From positions 235,475,803-235,539,802 of the forward strand of contig OV884059.1 of assembly GCA_930367215.1 (NCBI GenBank): a stretch of DNA of 64,000 nucleotides, read 5' to 3'. A model generated the notes under the pieces. The model did no database searches and was not told the origin of the DNA. It saw only the letters and a list, made by a program, of their open reading frames with translations. Position numbers and translations under genes: made by a program. Source of the DNA: Pollenia angustigena. Lineage: Eukaryota; Arthropoda; Insecta; Diptera; Polleniidae. Of this stretch, positions 1-10,966 are shown piece by piece; position 1 is the stretch's first letter; the number at the start of each line of letters is the position of its first letter.

Positions 1-170
1 AAGCGTTTGGCGGTTTTCAGAACATGGGCGATATTAAGTACAGTGAAAAAATAACACATGATTTTTTTTAATAAGATTTAGGGTCGCTACCAGTCCTTGA
101 ACTTTAGCGGTTTTGAAAAAACTTGCTGCCTTTATATATTCTTCCATTTGGGTGTGTGTTAGGGTATTCA
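1..170. repeat. Possible left inverted repeat of a ~10 kb element
   Basis: Read on the minus strand, this segment shares an ordered set of blocks with 10060-10230: an acacacac stretch, ggcagc, GGTAGCGACCC followed by CTAAA, and an A-run leading into ATCATG. The pair would be imperfect terminal inverted repeats enclosing the first 10 kb. The outer left end lies before base 1, so no target duplication can be tested. Identity looks moderate, with gaps. The alternative is two independent copies of a short dispersed repeat in opposite orientation. Confidence 0.4.
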
Positions 171-571
171 TTTGGTTAACCGTTTAACCATTTTACTACT
201 ATCCGATTAACTGATCGGTTAATTTAAAATTGGTTTTTTTCGATTAACGGTTAAACCCGTTAATTTCAGTCGGTTAACCGATGTTACAAATTTTGTAGTA
301 TTAAACCGTATTTTTTTGTGTTTTTAGTTATGGTTGAGTTCCAAAACGTCAACTGCAAAGCAACTCGCTTTTTAAATATATTCACAATGCAACCATGTAG
401 AATTTTACAATGTTATCTGTACAGAAGATCACCAAAAAAGTTACCTAAGTGCACCAAAAAAGTTGTGTTTAGAAATATTTTTCATACAATATATTTTTTC
501 CTAGACATACATCCTTAAAATACAGTACAAAAACAGAAATTAAGGATTTCAGAAATAAATTTGTTTGCAGA
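171..571. other. AT-rich stretch, no gene seen
   Basis: Non-coding AT-rich DNA. It contains a cluster of GGTTAACCG and CGGTTAA-type words in both orientations between about 165 and 290, which gives it a self-complementary look. The short open frame at 318-518 has a low-complexity, non-conserved composition and I do not regard it as a gene. Confidence 0.5.
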
Positions 572-1496
572 ATGTTCGGTCCTGAGCTTCGTCAAGATGA
601 GTTAAATGACAAAAATTTACGGAAACAATTAGAAGTGTTAAACTTTTTAAAAAACTAAAACAGGATAATGGAAGATTTTATATGTTTAGAGAAATCCAGG
701 AAAATTATTGAGAAATTAGATAATCTGTATTATGGGTTGTAGAGTGGCTCGAAAAAAATTTTTTTGTCAGTCCCCCCTAGGATTAAAGATAATGTAAAAA
801 CAATTCCAAAAATATTTTTTTTATTTTTTTGCCACGCCTAGAAATACCGCCCTTTTAGTTTTTTGTTCACTGTGTCGCCATTTTTAGTCCGATCATAACA
901 TTTTGTATATCGGTGTTCATGGCTCTGTAAGGGCTACATTTGTGTCCTTAATAGTTTTTTTATACCACGCAAATTCTAGTCATGTCATTCGAAAGCACTG
1001 TTTATACCCTCCCAAAACGCTAAATATTTTCGAACTAAAATTAAGCTGTATTATTTTGATACAACTTCTGTATTGAAGCTATTTATTTTTATTCATAAAC
1101 AAAGAAGTTACAGGAGTTAAAAGAAATACTTAACGTGTTTTGAAATATGGCAACCCTTTTGACAAAAATGGCGTTTTCTTTTATTTGACATTTTCAATGA
1201 AGGAAAAGTTTTGAAATTTTATACGATATACATATGTATGTATATAAAACACAAAAAAACAAACAGAAATTTATAACTGTACAAGTGACGATTATTTTTG
1301 TTACGAAGAAATATTTGTAGCTCCCGAAGTCTCGCGTAAATATCATATCTATAAAAACTCTTACTTTAATATATACCCAGCAAAAACTTACATTGCAAAG
1401 TAATGAGTTAAAAAGCTGATATAACGACTCTTCACTACTTATACATTGACATTTTAACTCATTATTTTAACACGGTGATGTCATTGGAGACAAGTA

Positions 1497-2070
1497 CTTA
1501 CCACCCTCGCTTACAAATAGGGAGTTAAATAAGTCATTACCACATTCGCTTACAAATAGGGACTTAAATAAGTTATTACTCCGATGTTACCAAAATTACA
1601 ACTAACATGTCATGACTTTAAAAAAAATTTTTTTTTATTATTTTTTTTAAATTATTTTTTTTCTATTTTTTCTTATTTTATTTTATACTTTACTTTATGT
1701 TTTTTTTTCTATTTTTTCTTATTTTATTTTACTTTGTTTTATTTTTTATTTTTTTTTCTGTCTCTGGCGGGATTCGATCGCGCAACCTCGGTGCTGATAG
1801 ACTAGCTCACTTCCAGCTAGTTTACCGGGGCAGTGTAGTTTTTGTATAAAAAAACTATGTTTTTTACTCAATTAAGAACGTAAATATGAGATTAAATTAT
1901 TGGAGGCAACTACTTACCACCCTCGCTTACAAATAGGGAGTTAAATAAGTCATTAGCACATTCGCTTACAAATAGGGAGTTAAATAAGTCATTACCACAT
2001 TCGCTTACAAATAGGGACTTAAATAACTTATTACTCCGATGTCACCAAAATTACAACTAACATGTCATGA
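1497..2070 (+). repeat. 41-bp subrepeats inside the hAT element
   Basis: A unit of about 41 bp containing CGCTTACAAATAGGGA(G/C)TTAAATAA occurs twice near 1500-1590 and three times near 1915-2035. Each cluster is followed by the same unique tail (ACTCCGATGT...ATGTCATGACT). The two clusters are therefore a segmental duplication with an extra unit in the second copy. This is subterminal-type repetition as in many hAT elements, where it can be the transposase binding platform; that role here is inference. Confidence 0.7.
1757..1835 (-). other. tRNA-like module inside the hAT element
   Basis: On the minus strand this GC-richer patch reads like a decayed tRNA. A D-arm-like block around GCTGGAAGTGAGCTAG is followed about 30 nt later by a T-arm-like stem-loop with loop ATCGAAT between GCGCG and CCCGC (4 of 5 pairs). 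The B-box match is CGATCGAATCC against GGTTCGANNCC. A full cloverleaf with acceptor stem is not evident, so it is not a functional tRNA gene. It is either a tRNA-derived SINE fragment or a pol III promoter remnant. Confidence 0.35.
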
Positions 2071-2984
2071 CTATAAAATTTCAGTACGGCATAATTTTTC
2101 ATATTCAAATTTATTACAAATTGCTTTTTATTTATAATAAAAAAAAAAACAAATTGTAAGAACAAATATTTTAAATCAATTTGTATTAGATTTGAAAAAA
2201 GTTCAAACGTAGATGCATTTTATTACGAATGAATTATAAATTTCGTTAATCAACTCATACAAATGTACTTAGGTATCAGATTATATGTCAGCCATTACCA
2301 AACTACTTCTATGTAATGCAGATGGTATGAAGTAGTCATTGAAAAGTAAGTTGTTCAGTAACGGCAAGTCATTACCAAGTTTTTGCTGGGTTCTTATGAC
2401 GGAAAAAAGATCTATCGTTAAAAAAAGAAGCATGTGGAAAACAAGTATGTGAACTGCATCACTTTTTATCAAAAGTGTTGCCATTTTTTAAAACACGTTA
2501 AGTATTTCTTTTAACTCCTGTAACTTCTTTGTTTATGAATAAAAATAAATAGCTTCAATACAGAAGTTGTATCAAAATAACACAGCTTCATTTTAGTTCA
2601 AAAATATTTAGCGTTTTGGGAGGGTATAAACAGAGCTTTCGAATGACATGACTAGAATTTGCGTGGTATAAAAAAACTATTAAGGACACAAATGTAGCCC
2701 TTACAGAGCCATGAACACCGATATACAAAATGTTATGATCGGACTAAAAATGGCGACACAGTGAACAAAAATCTAAAAGGGCGGTATTTCTAGGCGAGGC
2801 AAAAAAATAAAAAAAATATTTTTGGAATTGTTTTTACATTATCTTTAATCCTAGGGGGGACTGGCAAAAAAATTTTTTTTCGAACCACTCTAATGGGTTG
2901 CTTTCGATTTCTCAACATCTACGAAAAGTGAGAGAATTTTGTCCAAGTAAAGTTTTATCAAAACTTAAGAAAAGAATCGCTTAA

Positions 2985-3790
2985 ATCCTAAACATAAAAG
3001 CTAAATAATTTTTCTAAAACATTATTTTATAATATCTCTCCTTAAACTGTTGAAATAATTAGTAAAATGATTTCACAGTTTATTTTTTTTATAAATATAT
3101 TAATTAATGAAAAAATATGTATTACAAAGTTATGAATTATTTTTTTGTTTGCTCGTTTTAGTTAAAGAAGTGTCATATTTGTTATGTTATTGTTTTTTTT
3201 TAACTAATAAACTCCAAATAATAAATAATTTTTAATTTTTATTTATTGAAATTACTTATGTGTGGTTTATAGAACGCGAGCGCCTTACACGTGTATTAAA
3301 AAAGTGAATTTTATGCACTCTATTATGAATAAAGATTTTAAAAAAGAGGGAAACATTTTTTTCGGAATCATTTACTGAGACGACTAAGCGACTTTTGTCC
3401 GATCGTCCTTCCGATTGTAATTTTAAATTAAATAGCAAGCTAGAATTTATAAATAATAAAGATATTATGTTTAAATTTGCTACAAATACTTTTAATATAT
3501 CATGGATCTGGGTGAAATTAGTAAGAATCTGTCCGTGTTGAGACCTAGTCTCTCACAATTTTCCAAAGTGCCCGCCCCCTGAAACTCTAAAATATCGATT
3601 TTATATCAAGCACAAACGCGTTCTTTTAAGACTTCGGAACCGAAACTACAGTTTTTGTTCTTTTTCTTTTTACAGATTGAATTTTTGTGTTCAATTTTGA
3701 TATAAAATAATTACCATTTAAAAAAATTCAAATTTTCTATTCAAAATTTATAATTGACTACTTAACCAAGGAAGTATTCCCGAATATGGA
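2985..3790. other. No gene seen
   Basis: AT-rich sequence with poly-T tracts. No coding frame, terminal repeat or RNA gene can be supported. The minus frame at 3256-3438 is short and shows no recognisable domain. Confidence 0.5.
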
Positions 3791-4473
3791 ATGTGTTTTA
3801 GAGTACCTGGAAGTCATAACCGGGTTAGATGGATGGCTAAAGCCATTGTCTGTTCGAAGATTTACTTATTTAGAAATGAATTCAAGCTATCTGAAATCGA
3901 AGCATCCTCAATTCGAGATGTTTGTATATTTTCAGTAAGAATTTATGTTAAATATTGGTTTGTAACCCCATCAGCGGTTTGTGCGCCTAGAAATGATCTG
4001 CAGCTTTTAAAGGACCTTAAATATTGTGCAGAAGTAAATGAGTTGATTGGAACTGAAGTCATCAAAAAATCGTTGGTTATCTTTGGTACTTATCAGAAGA
4101 GCTTATTGCATTCGCCTTATTTGACGACAAAGTTTCTGCTGATACAAAAAAAAAAGATGGTGCGCGCTTTAGATGCTGAAGGACCGGGAACGAATTACAT
4201 TAGACGCCTCTCTAATAATAAGCAAGCAATTAGAAGATTTAGTTTCAAAAAACACTTAGATTTTTTAGCATAACGGGCATTTCATCCCATTTCATAAAGA
4301 AAAGTGTTGAAAATTGGGAGGAAGATGAGGGTTACGTAAATGGTAGAGACAAAGTTCGTTCTATGAGAGTTGTGAACGATATAGCAGATCGAGGAGTAGC
4401 ACTGATGGAGGGATATAATAAATTAGATAAGATTATAGACAAAAATACCCAAATTCTAATAAATCAACTTTGC
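3791..4473 (+). pseudogene. Remnant of an unidentified arthropod protein family
   Basis: Two frames carry one protein broken by a frameshift near 4270. The first (3791-4273) is about 160 residues with an RWMAKAIVCSKIYLFRNEF-like start, an IYVKYWF block and APRNDLQLLKDL. The second opens about 4277 and includes VENWEEDEGYV and RVVNDIADRGVALM. I believe proteins with this motif order are common as uncharacterised predictions in arthropods and some other invertebrates, probably from a mobile element, but I cannot verify that here and assign no function. No start, intron or poly(A) site is clear. It lies between the hAT element and the CR1-like LINE. Confidence 0.5.
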
Positions 4474-4668
4474 TCCAATAATTATTTTGCAAAACTTGAA
4501 CATTCTTTAAAAGTTCAAAAAATTTTTCATGTTTATCACCATAAATTTCAGATTTTGTTAAGTTTCTATTTTACGTTTAAACATTTTTATATTTTATATT
4601 TTAAGTGTATTATACATATGTATTTTATTCGACCTTTTATTTAAATTATAATAGGACTAAAGAAAAAA

Positions 4669-4760
4669 ACCCTGAAGAAGGCACTCAAAGAAGTGCCGAA
4701 ATATTGGTAGAATAAAGTTTAAAGTTTTTATGGCAGAATAGACGTGTTTTTATATATCCG
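4669..4760 (+). other. 3'-end hairpin resembling Penelope-like element tails
   Basis: CTGAAGA is followed by a perfect 6-bp stem (GGCACT/AGTGCC, 6-nt loop) and then GAAA, followed by an AATAAAG-rich tail. A similar arrangement recurs at 29290-29380: CTGATGA, CTGG/CCAG stem, GAAA, then AATAAATTTCAAGTG. The CUGANGA-stem-GAAA order is that of a hammerhead ribozyme core, and Penelope-like elements are known to carry such motifs. No convincing stem III with a UH cleavage site is visible. I treat it as the relic tail of a retroelement. Confidence 0.35.
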
Positions 4761-5180
4761 TGTTAAACAAATTTATTTGATGGGAAAATTTTAGATTTAA
4801 ACAATAGTGCTCTTAAAAATTTAAAAATTACAAAAAGATAAAGAACATTAACTAAAGTTTATTTAAATTATTAAACCAAAAAAATAAAACTCAAAAGAAA
4901 TATAAATTTTAAAATTGATCTTTTACATAATAACGCAGAATTACATTTATTTGTGCATTTATCAACAATACTTAAAAGTAAATACAAAATATTTCTCTTA
5001 TACGTATGATCAGAGGGATAAATTAAAGAAAAAACCAGTTTTTTAATATGATAAATTAAAATTGGATTTCTAACGGCAATAAATAAAAAAGAAAAGAGCA
5101 AGACGAAAATAAATAAAATCAAAGAAAAAACTAAGTCTCTGAATATTACATTTAAGCTAGAAAACCAATTATTAACAAAC
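4761..5180. other. AT-rich stretch, possible LINE 5' region
   Basis: No gene is supported. The segment precedes ORF1 of the CR1-like LINE directly and may contain its 5' untranslated region, but no boundary or target duplication is recognisable. The minus-strand frame 4871-5200 is hydrophobic and low-complexity and overlaps the ORF1 start. Confidence 0.4.
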
Positions 5181-6135
5181 ATGGAATGTACAATATGCAA
5201 GACTACTTGCTCCAGAACGTCTAATTACATTGATTGTGGTTTATGTGGACATAAAGTGCATTATAAATGTGCTACAACTATTAATCCTTTATTTTATGCA
5301 ACAATGCTGGACTGCATTAAGAGTAGCAAGGGAGCCATTCTGTTTAGATGTCAAAATTGCACAAAAACTAAAATTAATCCTGAAAAGAACACTAATGATT
5401 AAGACGAAACTATATCATCTAAAATTGATAAATTAGAAATGAGTATTAATAAACTTTCGGATATAATAACCCAATCAGTTTTACCAGATTTAAAGGAGCT
5501 TAAAAAAGATTTGGCACTGTGTACTTCTAAAATTAAAGACTCTGAACATATTCTCAATGGAAAAATATTGGAACTTAGCTTAGAAAATGAATCAATACGT
5601 AGGCAGCTATATCGTGGAGATATTGTTATTAACGGGTTGGATTCTAATTTATCATATGAAGAATTATATACAACAATTTTTAAAATTGGAACCATATACG
5701 GATTAGAAATAAACCATAATGATATCCATTTTTGCAGCTACATTAACTATAAGAAATCTGTGTTAGTAAAATTTAATAGTGTTTACAAACGCGATCAATT
5801 AAAAAAACTATATTTTACTAAACCAAATTTGTAATTCTAATATAGAATCTAGAGTTTATATAAATGATCACCTTCCGCCAATTGCTTCCAAATTGCATTT
5901 TATGTGTAGAAAACTGCTTAAAGCTAAAAAAATCCAAAAATTTAGAGTCTCAAAAAAACGTATGCCTGATGTAAAAATTACTTTTCATAATGGTGATGAG
6001 AAAACCCTTAACCTGGCAGCCATAAGTGCTTTATTGAAAAATGAAAATATTGCCCCGCAAGGAGAAATAGCTGCAATAGATACAACAACAGAAGATCGTA
6101 CTGAGGATAGTGTTTTTACAACTAATATTTCTTAA
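5181..6135 (+). pseudogene. CR1-like LINE ORF1 (PHD-like finger, coiled coil), broken
   Basis: The first ~60 residues hold a PHD-like cysteine/histidine pattern (CTIC, CGLC, H, C, CQNC). After an in-frame TAA at 5400-5402 the frame continues with a coiled coil and then a block around DIVINGLD. That block resembles the RNA-binding ORF1 domain of L1/CR1-type elements. A frameshift near 5829 moves the rest into another frame, which starts with a VYINDHLPP-like block and ends at 6135. ORF1 proteins chaperone LINE RNA in the cytoplasm. Here one stop and one frameshift make it non-functional. It is followed by ORF2 on the same strand, with a MITE between them. Confidence 0.7.
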
Positions 6136-6249
6136 AATCTTTTTTAATCCAAATTTTCAATATATAATTTTCTTAAAATCATTAACATACATAACATAAC
6201 ATACATTCTTGTTTTTTTCTTGCAATTTTTTTTTTTATATAAGCATGTA

Positions 6250-6640
6250 CATATCGTTAGCTAAAATGCAAAAAGACGTAACTAACAAAAAATTCAAAAT
6301 CGTGTTTTTGATTGATTATTATAAATGTCATTGAACTACATGTCTACACAAAATTTTACACTTCTGGGATCAAAAATTGCGCTTTTATTAACAAAAAACA
6401 AAGGGACGTAACTACAAGTGTGTTTATGTTATAAATGAGAAACTACGCAATTACTCATTTTTTTTCAACAAAATATAATAAAATGATTTCCTTTGAAAAC
6501 TGTTTAAAAAATTCCATGGATGACCCATTAACGCATGTTTTCTGACATGTTTATAGTTTTCATTTAATAAAGTTTTTTGCTTCTCCTGTAAAATTATATT
6601 TTTGTTAGTTACGTCCTTTTGCATTTTCGCTAACGATATG
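6250..6640. mobile_element. TA-flanked MITE (Tc1/mariner-like) in the CR1-like LINE
   Basis: The ends are inverted repeats of about 42 bp: CATATCGTTAGC...GCAAAA-GACGTAACTAACAAAAA, with the reverse complement at 6598-6640. TA dinucleotides abut both ends (6248-6249 and 6641-6642), as expected for Tc1/mariner-type target duplication. The 391-bp body has no open frame and contains a further GGGACGTAACTA copy of the internal TIR motif. It lies between LINE ORF1 and ORF2 and so inserted after the LINE. Confidence 0.75.
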
Positions 6641-6642
6641 TA

Positions 6643-7190
6643 TGTATGTACAATGCGAAATCATATTGTCATATATATACAGTAAGCTTGTCATCATTTC
6701 ATTTATTTTTAGTACGTTTTACTTTTATTTGCCTTATAAAATTTAAACCATAATTTGGGCTGGTCCATAAATGGGTGTTATTTATATTGTTTTTTCTAAT
6801 GGTTGTTGGCCACAATATGGTTCAAATTTTTTCTTAATTTAATTTTTTCTTTATTTAATTATATACCATACCAAAAATGAAAACCCTTTTAATTATTTTT
6901 TTATATAATTTTAGTATTTTTGCAATAGTTAATTAGATTCGCATATCAAATATACATCTTGCTAAGATATGTATGGATAGTTTTTTTTTTTAATTGCACT
7001 TTTAAAATTTTATTTTCTCTTTCCCGTTGACAATTTTGTTTATTACGGATATGAATTGTAGAAGAAATGATTTATTATAAGCGGAATTTTTATAATATAT
7101 CTCTAAAAATGCTATATTCATGTACAAATTTTACTAATTTAGTTTGGAATCTATACATCTTATCACGAATATGGGAGGTATCAGTGTATT
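6643..7190. other. Inter-ORF spacer of the LINE, no gene
   Basis: AT-rich sequence with long A/T runs and no supported coding potential. An inter-ORF gap of this size is unusual for CR1-type LINEs even after discounting the MITE, so unrecognised insertions may be present. Confidence 0.4.
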
Positions 7191-9726
7191 TTGGACATGA
7201 ATAATAATTTGGGTGAAGTGGTAAACAGTGAAACAATAAAGAATATTAATTTCAACTCGAACAATCTTAACATGATGCACTTCAATGGTCAGAATATTGC
7301 TCCAAGATCGAATTCAGTGAAATTGGATGAGATTAGACAATTAGTGGAAGGAAGCAATTTTCATGTAATAGGAGTCTCGGAATCATGGTTAAGAGACGGT
7401 ATTTTAGATACTGCTGTGGATATAGAGGGGTATAATTTATATCGATGTGACAAACTTACAGGACGTGGCGGAGGAGTGTGTCTTTATGTGCACAACAGCC
7501 TTAAATCTAAACTGGTTTATGAACTTAATATTGGCTTGACCTGTGATGCGATATTTGTTGAAATTGATACGGGGAATGATAATAATAATGTGTTAGTAGG
7601 TGTCATGTATTTGCCTTACGGTAATATATCACAATGTTACGACCAACTAGGCGATTTATCGGCGCGTTACATGCATATAGTTATAGCGGGGGATTTTAAT
7701 ATAAATTTATTCGAACCATATACAGATTTTAAGAATGCAATGAGTAACTTGAATTTAAGTGTAATTCACAACAGTTTACCCACCCACTTTGCATTAAATT
7801 CAAGTAGGAGTAGTCTAATAGACTTTTTCATTGTTTCTCATCCTAACTTAATAGAAAAAAAGGGACAATTTCAGTTTCCTGTGCTTAATTCTCATCATGC
7901 ATGAATATTATCGTCTTTTAAAATAAAAAGCAATCGAATTGATGGGATTGTGAAAATTAGAAATTATAGGGCATTTAACTTGGAGAACTGTGTTAGAGAT
8001 TTAGAAGCCATGGACTTCGGCCTTTTATATGGGACAATTGACACTAATATTCAGGTAGAATTTTTGACAAATAAACTGCTACAGTTATTCGAAAACCACA
8101 TTCCATGGAGGACTATAAGATTAAGGCAAGGAAGAAGGGATCCATGGATGAGGTCAGATGATATCACTAGGGCGAAGTTATTAAGGGATCGAGCGTTCCG
8201 TGCCTTTTCAGAAGAGAGGAGTCTGCAGAGGTGGAAAATGTATTGCGTTTTAAGGAACAGTCTTAAAAAGCTTATCAGAAAAGAAAGGGCCAAATATTAT
8301 GAAGGGTTGTTTGATTCTGGTACATTGAAAGATTTATGGAAAAATCTAACAAAGATTGGCATTAAGGAAGTTCGGGACAAGTGTCCCTCTATTAATGTTG
8401 AGGAATTTAATGATTATTATGTATTGGATCCCATTGATAAGCCGCCGGCAATATTTAATCATGGGCAATTGAGTTCTGATGAGAATAAATTTTCGTTTCG
8501 CAATGTGAACGATCTTGAGGTTTTGGATGCTTTCATGAAAATTAAATCAAACTCAGTGGGTCCTGATGGTCTGTCGATAAAGTTTTTAAAACTCATTTTA
8601 CCAAATATAATACATCATATGACTCATGTTTTCAATAGTGTTTTAACGTCTTCAAACTATCCTATGTGTTGGAAAATTTCTAGAGTTTTACCGATTGCAA
8701 AATTTAAGCATGCAAAAGAATGTAATGAACATCGTCCAATATGTATTGTATCTGTATGTTCTAAAGTTATGGAGATACTAATCAATAATCAGATGTTTGA
8801 GTCGTTAATAGCAAAAAACTGCTATGTGAGTATCAGTCGGGTTTTAGGCAATACCACAGCACTACTAGTCATATGATAGAAATTTTGCATGAAGTACAAT
8901 ATGGTTTAGACCAACATAAGTTTACTTCGCTATTAAGTCTTGACTTCAGTAGAGCTTTTGAATCCATTTCACATGAAATATTACTGAATAAGCTTTATAT
9001 CAAGTTTGGCTTTTCTAGAAGTGCTTGCAAACTAATTGAAACATTTATTACCCAAAGGATGCAATTTGTTCAGACGCCTTACAACAACTCCACCATGAAA
9101 TCTACTTTCGTTGGTGTACCTCAGGGTACAATATTAGGTCCATTGCTCTTTTTATTATATGTCAATGATATTTTTTCTTGTCTGAACTATTTAAAGGGAT
9201 ATATGTATGCGGACGACTTACAACTTATTTGTGTAGCGGAATCAAAGGAAGATTTTAATAATAAGATAAATAAAGATTTGCATAATATTGATACTTGGTG
9301 TAAATCTAATTACGTTATGTTGAACATTCCTAAGTCGAAGGCAATATTATTTAATAATACTTCTTTAAATAACTTAAGCTTAGGTGATATACCAATTGAG
9401 TTTGTTTCCTACATTAAACTTCTTGGTTTTTATAAAGACGATAAGCTGTCGTTTAATCATCATATAAATGCAGTTGTTTCTCGAGCTTTAATATCGTTAA
9501 GAAAAGTATACAGCGTTCCATGTCATCTGCCTCTAAAAATTTTGCTTATTCCTCAAGAACGCATTCATTAATCTGTCCACGATATAGAACTGTCTTTATG
9601 CAAAGGTCCTACGTTGTACGGGTTGCAAAATTATGGAATTCAATAATTCCTTATGACAACAGAAATTTTTCGCTTTCAAATGCCCAATTTAAAAGATTAA
9701 TTTCATCCCTTGTTGACAACTATTAA
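7191..9726 (+). pseudogene. CR1-like LINE ORF2 (endonuclease-reverse transcriptase), broken
   Basis: The order of domains is an APE-type endonuclease (about 7260-7904), a linker, and reverse transcriptase. The endonuclease shows SESWL, RGGGVCLYV and GDFN. The RT shows a VGPDGLS-like motif, SLDFSRAFE, GVPQGTILGPLLF and the catalytic YADD at about 9208. Damage: in-frame TGA at 7902-7904, a frameshift near 8870, and after about 9540 a deletion that removes the region beyond the thumb and joins to a short C-terminal piece in another frame (9540-9726). The protein would nick DNA and prime reverse transcription. The clade is CR1/Jockey-like by endonuclease and RT style with no RNase H; the exact clade is uncertain. 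It is clearly inactive. Confidence 0.8.
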
Positions 9727-10003
9727 CTTTTATCATTTAAATTTCAGTGACACTGTTTTGGTCCCGCTTTAAACAAAATGCATATATAAATTTTACCAAA
9801 AATTCATATTCGTGATGGGAGGGGTAGATGTAACTGATTATAAATTTGTTCATGAAAATAAAAACTATTTAATTATAATACACTTTATAATAATATAATA
9901 TATTTATACATATGTATATACATAACATTTACTGTCAGCATATTTATCTGTAATCAATTGGCCTTAAGTGGCTTCAAGATTATTAAATAAATAAATATAT
10001 TAA
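9727..10003 (+). other. 3' untranslated region and tail of the CR1-like LINE
   Basis: AT-rich sequence following the ORF2 stop and ending in a short tandem TAAATAAATAAAT run at about 9984-9998. Short 3' tandem repeats instead of poly(A) are typical of CR1/I-type LINEs. The exact end cannot be fixed because no target duplication is recognised. Confidence 0.45.
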
Positions 10004-10059
10004 AACTACGCTCGCAATCGTCTTATTTACGGTCTTAAAAAAATTTTTTTCCACTATTT

Positions 10060-10259
10060 AAACACACACTGGAAAAATATAAAGAAAAAGTTATAAGGGC
10101 AGCGATTTTTATTAACACCACGGTTCCGGGGGCCGGTAGCGACCCCTAAACCTTAAGAGAAAAATTTAAAAAAAATCATGCATACATTTGTCCCAGTGCT
10201 TCATATATATACCGGTTGGCCATTAACAAAATCCAATGTTTTTTTTATGAACCACCCTA
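10060..10259. repeat. Right inverted repeat with hAT-like terminus
   Basis: This is the partner of 1-170. It ends AACCACCCTA at about 10258, which on the other strand begins TAGGGTGGTT and fits the hAT YARNG terminus. The next 8 bases, ATGGAGAG, are the candidate target copy, but the matching left copy is outside the window. If the pairing is real, the whole region from before base 1 to 10258 is one element later filled by the LINE, the smaller hAT and other pieces. Confidence 0.4.
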
Positions 10260-10966
10260 ATGGAGAGCCATCCAGCCGGACGGACATCGGAATATATACT
10301 ACACCTTTAATTTTTCGAACTAAAATGTAACTAAAGTTTTTTTAAAAAGTTGAGCCTACTTCTACTTCAGCAACAATGTGTTTGTCCCGTACTTTTGTGC
10401 ATTTTGTGAGAGAAATTGGTTGACTCTCATTTTACCAAACTTTACCTAAAAAGCACGCCATTGCACCTAATTAAAGCAACAATTTGGCTTTTACCATGGT
10501 AGAATAAATACAAGAAATTTTGTTCTCAATTTTAAAAACAATATAACGTCAAAACAAAAGAAAATAAGGGAAAAATTAAAACAACCGTCAAAAATCAAAT
10601 GAGTTAATTTAAGATTACATGGATTTAAATGGCTTTTTTAAATGTGTAAACAAAGTAACAAAGAGAAAAAACCGTATTTTTGAGGAATGTTCTGTCGACT
10701 AAAACGGAGTCAATTCGAATCCCCGCGACGTCGACGTACAAATGCCGTAGAATATACCAAGTGACTGAAAATAGTAATCGGTTGTTGTCAATAACGGCAA
10801 AGATAATACAATTATTGTTCCGTTGCCGTCGACTTTTTTAATAGGGGTGAATAATAAAACTTTTTTTTATGGTTTTAATTTTTACAATTTAGAGTTTAAT
10901 GGAAAAATAAATTACAAATAAATTTTTTGTTAATATACAAATATGGAATAAAAAAGGGGAATGTAA
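10260..10966. other. No gene seen
   Basis: Unremarkable AT-rich DNA with a slightly GC-richer patch near 10690-10760. No coding frame, RNA gene or terminal repeat is recognised. Confidence 0.5.

Larger units (their letters stand above)
740..2892. mobile_element. Non-autonomous hAT element with ~430-bp inverted repeats
   Basis: The element begins TAGAGTGGCTCG and ends CGAACCACTCTA. It is flanked on both sides by the 8-bp duplication ATGGGTTG (732-739 and 2893-2900). TIRs starting YARNG with an 8-bp duplication are the hAT signature. The inverted repeats extend to about 1170 on the left and 2465 on the right, with few mismatches. The centre holds subrepeats and a tRNA-like module but no transposase, so it must depend on a helper. 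The long TIRs relative to body resemble foldback-type hAT derivatives. Confidence 0.88.
572..2984 (+). pseudogene. Small reading frame split by a hAT insertion
   Basis: A frame opening at ATG 572, just after an acceptor-like tttgtttgcag, runs to a TAA at 656-658. It continues in the same frame from ATG 668 to 739, exactly the end of the 8-bp target copy. After the hAT element (740-2892) and the second target copy, the frame resumes at 2901 without a shift and ends at TAA 2982-2984. With one target copy removed, the part from 668 is a continuous basic peptide of about 52 residues rich in Leu and Lys. The in-frame continuity across the insertion suggests former coding sequence, perhaps the last exon of a gene or transposon. 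I do not recognise the family. It could also be chance. Confidence 0.35.

Noticed and set aside
318..518. Small plus-strand coding frame
   Set aside because: AT-driven frame with no homology features or splice context.
1584..1805. Hydrophobic plus-strand peptide
   Set aside because: Encoded by poly-T DNA inside the hAT element; no real protein.
4669..4712. Active hammerhead ribozyme
   Set aside because: The core order fits, but no stem III closing with an adjacent UH cleavage site could be drawn.
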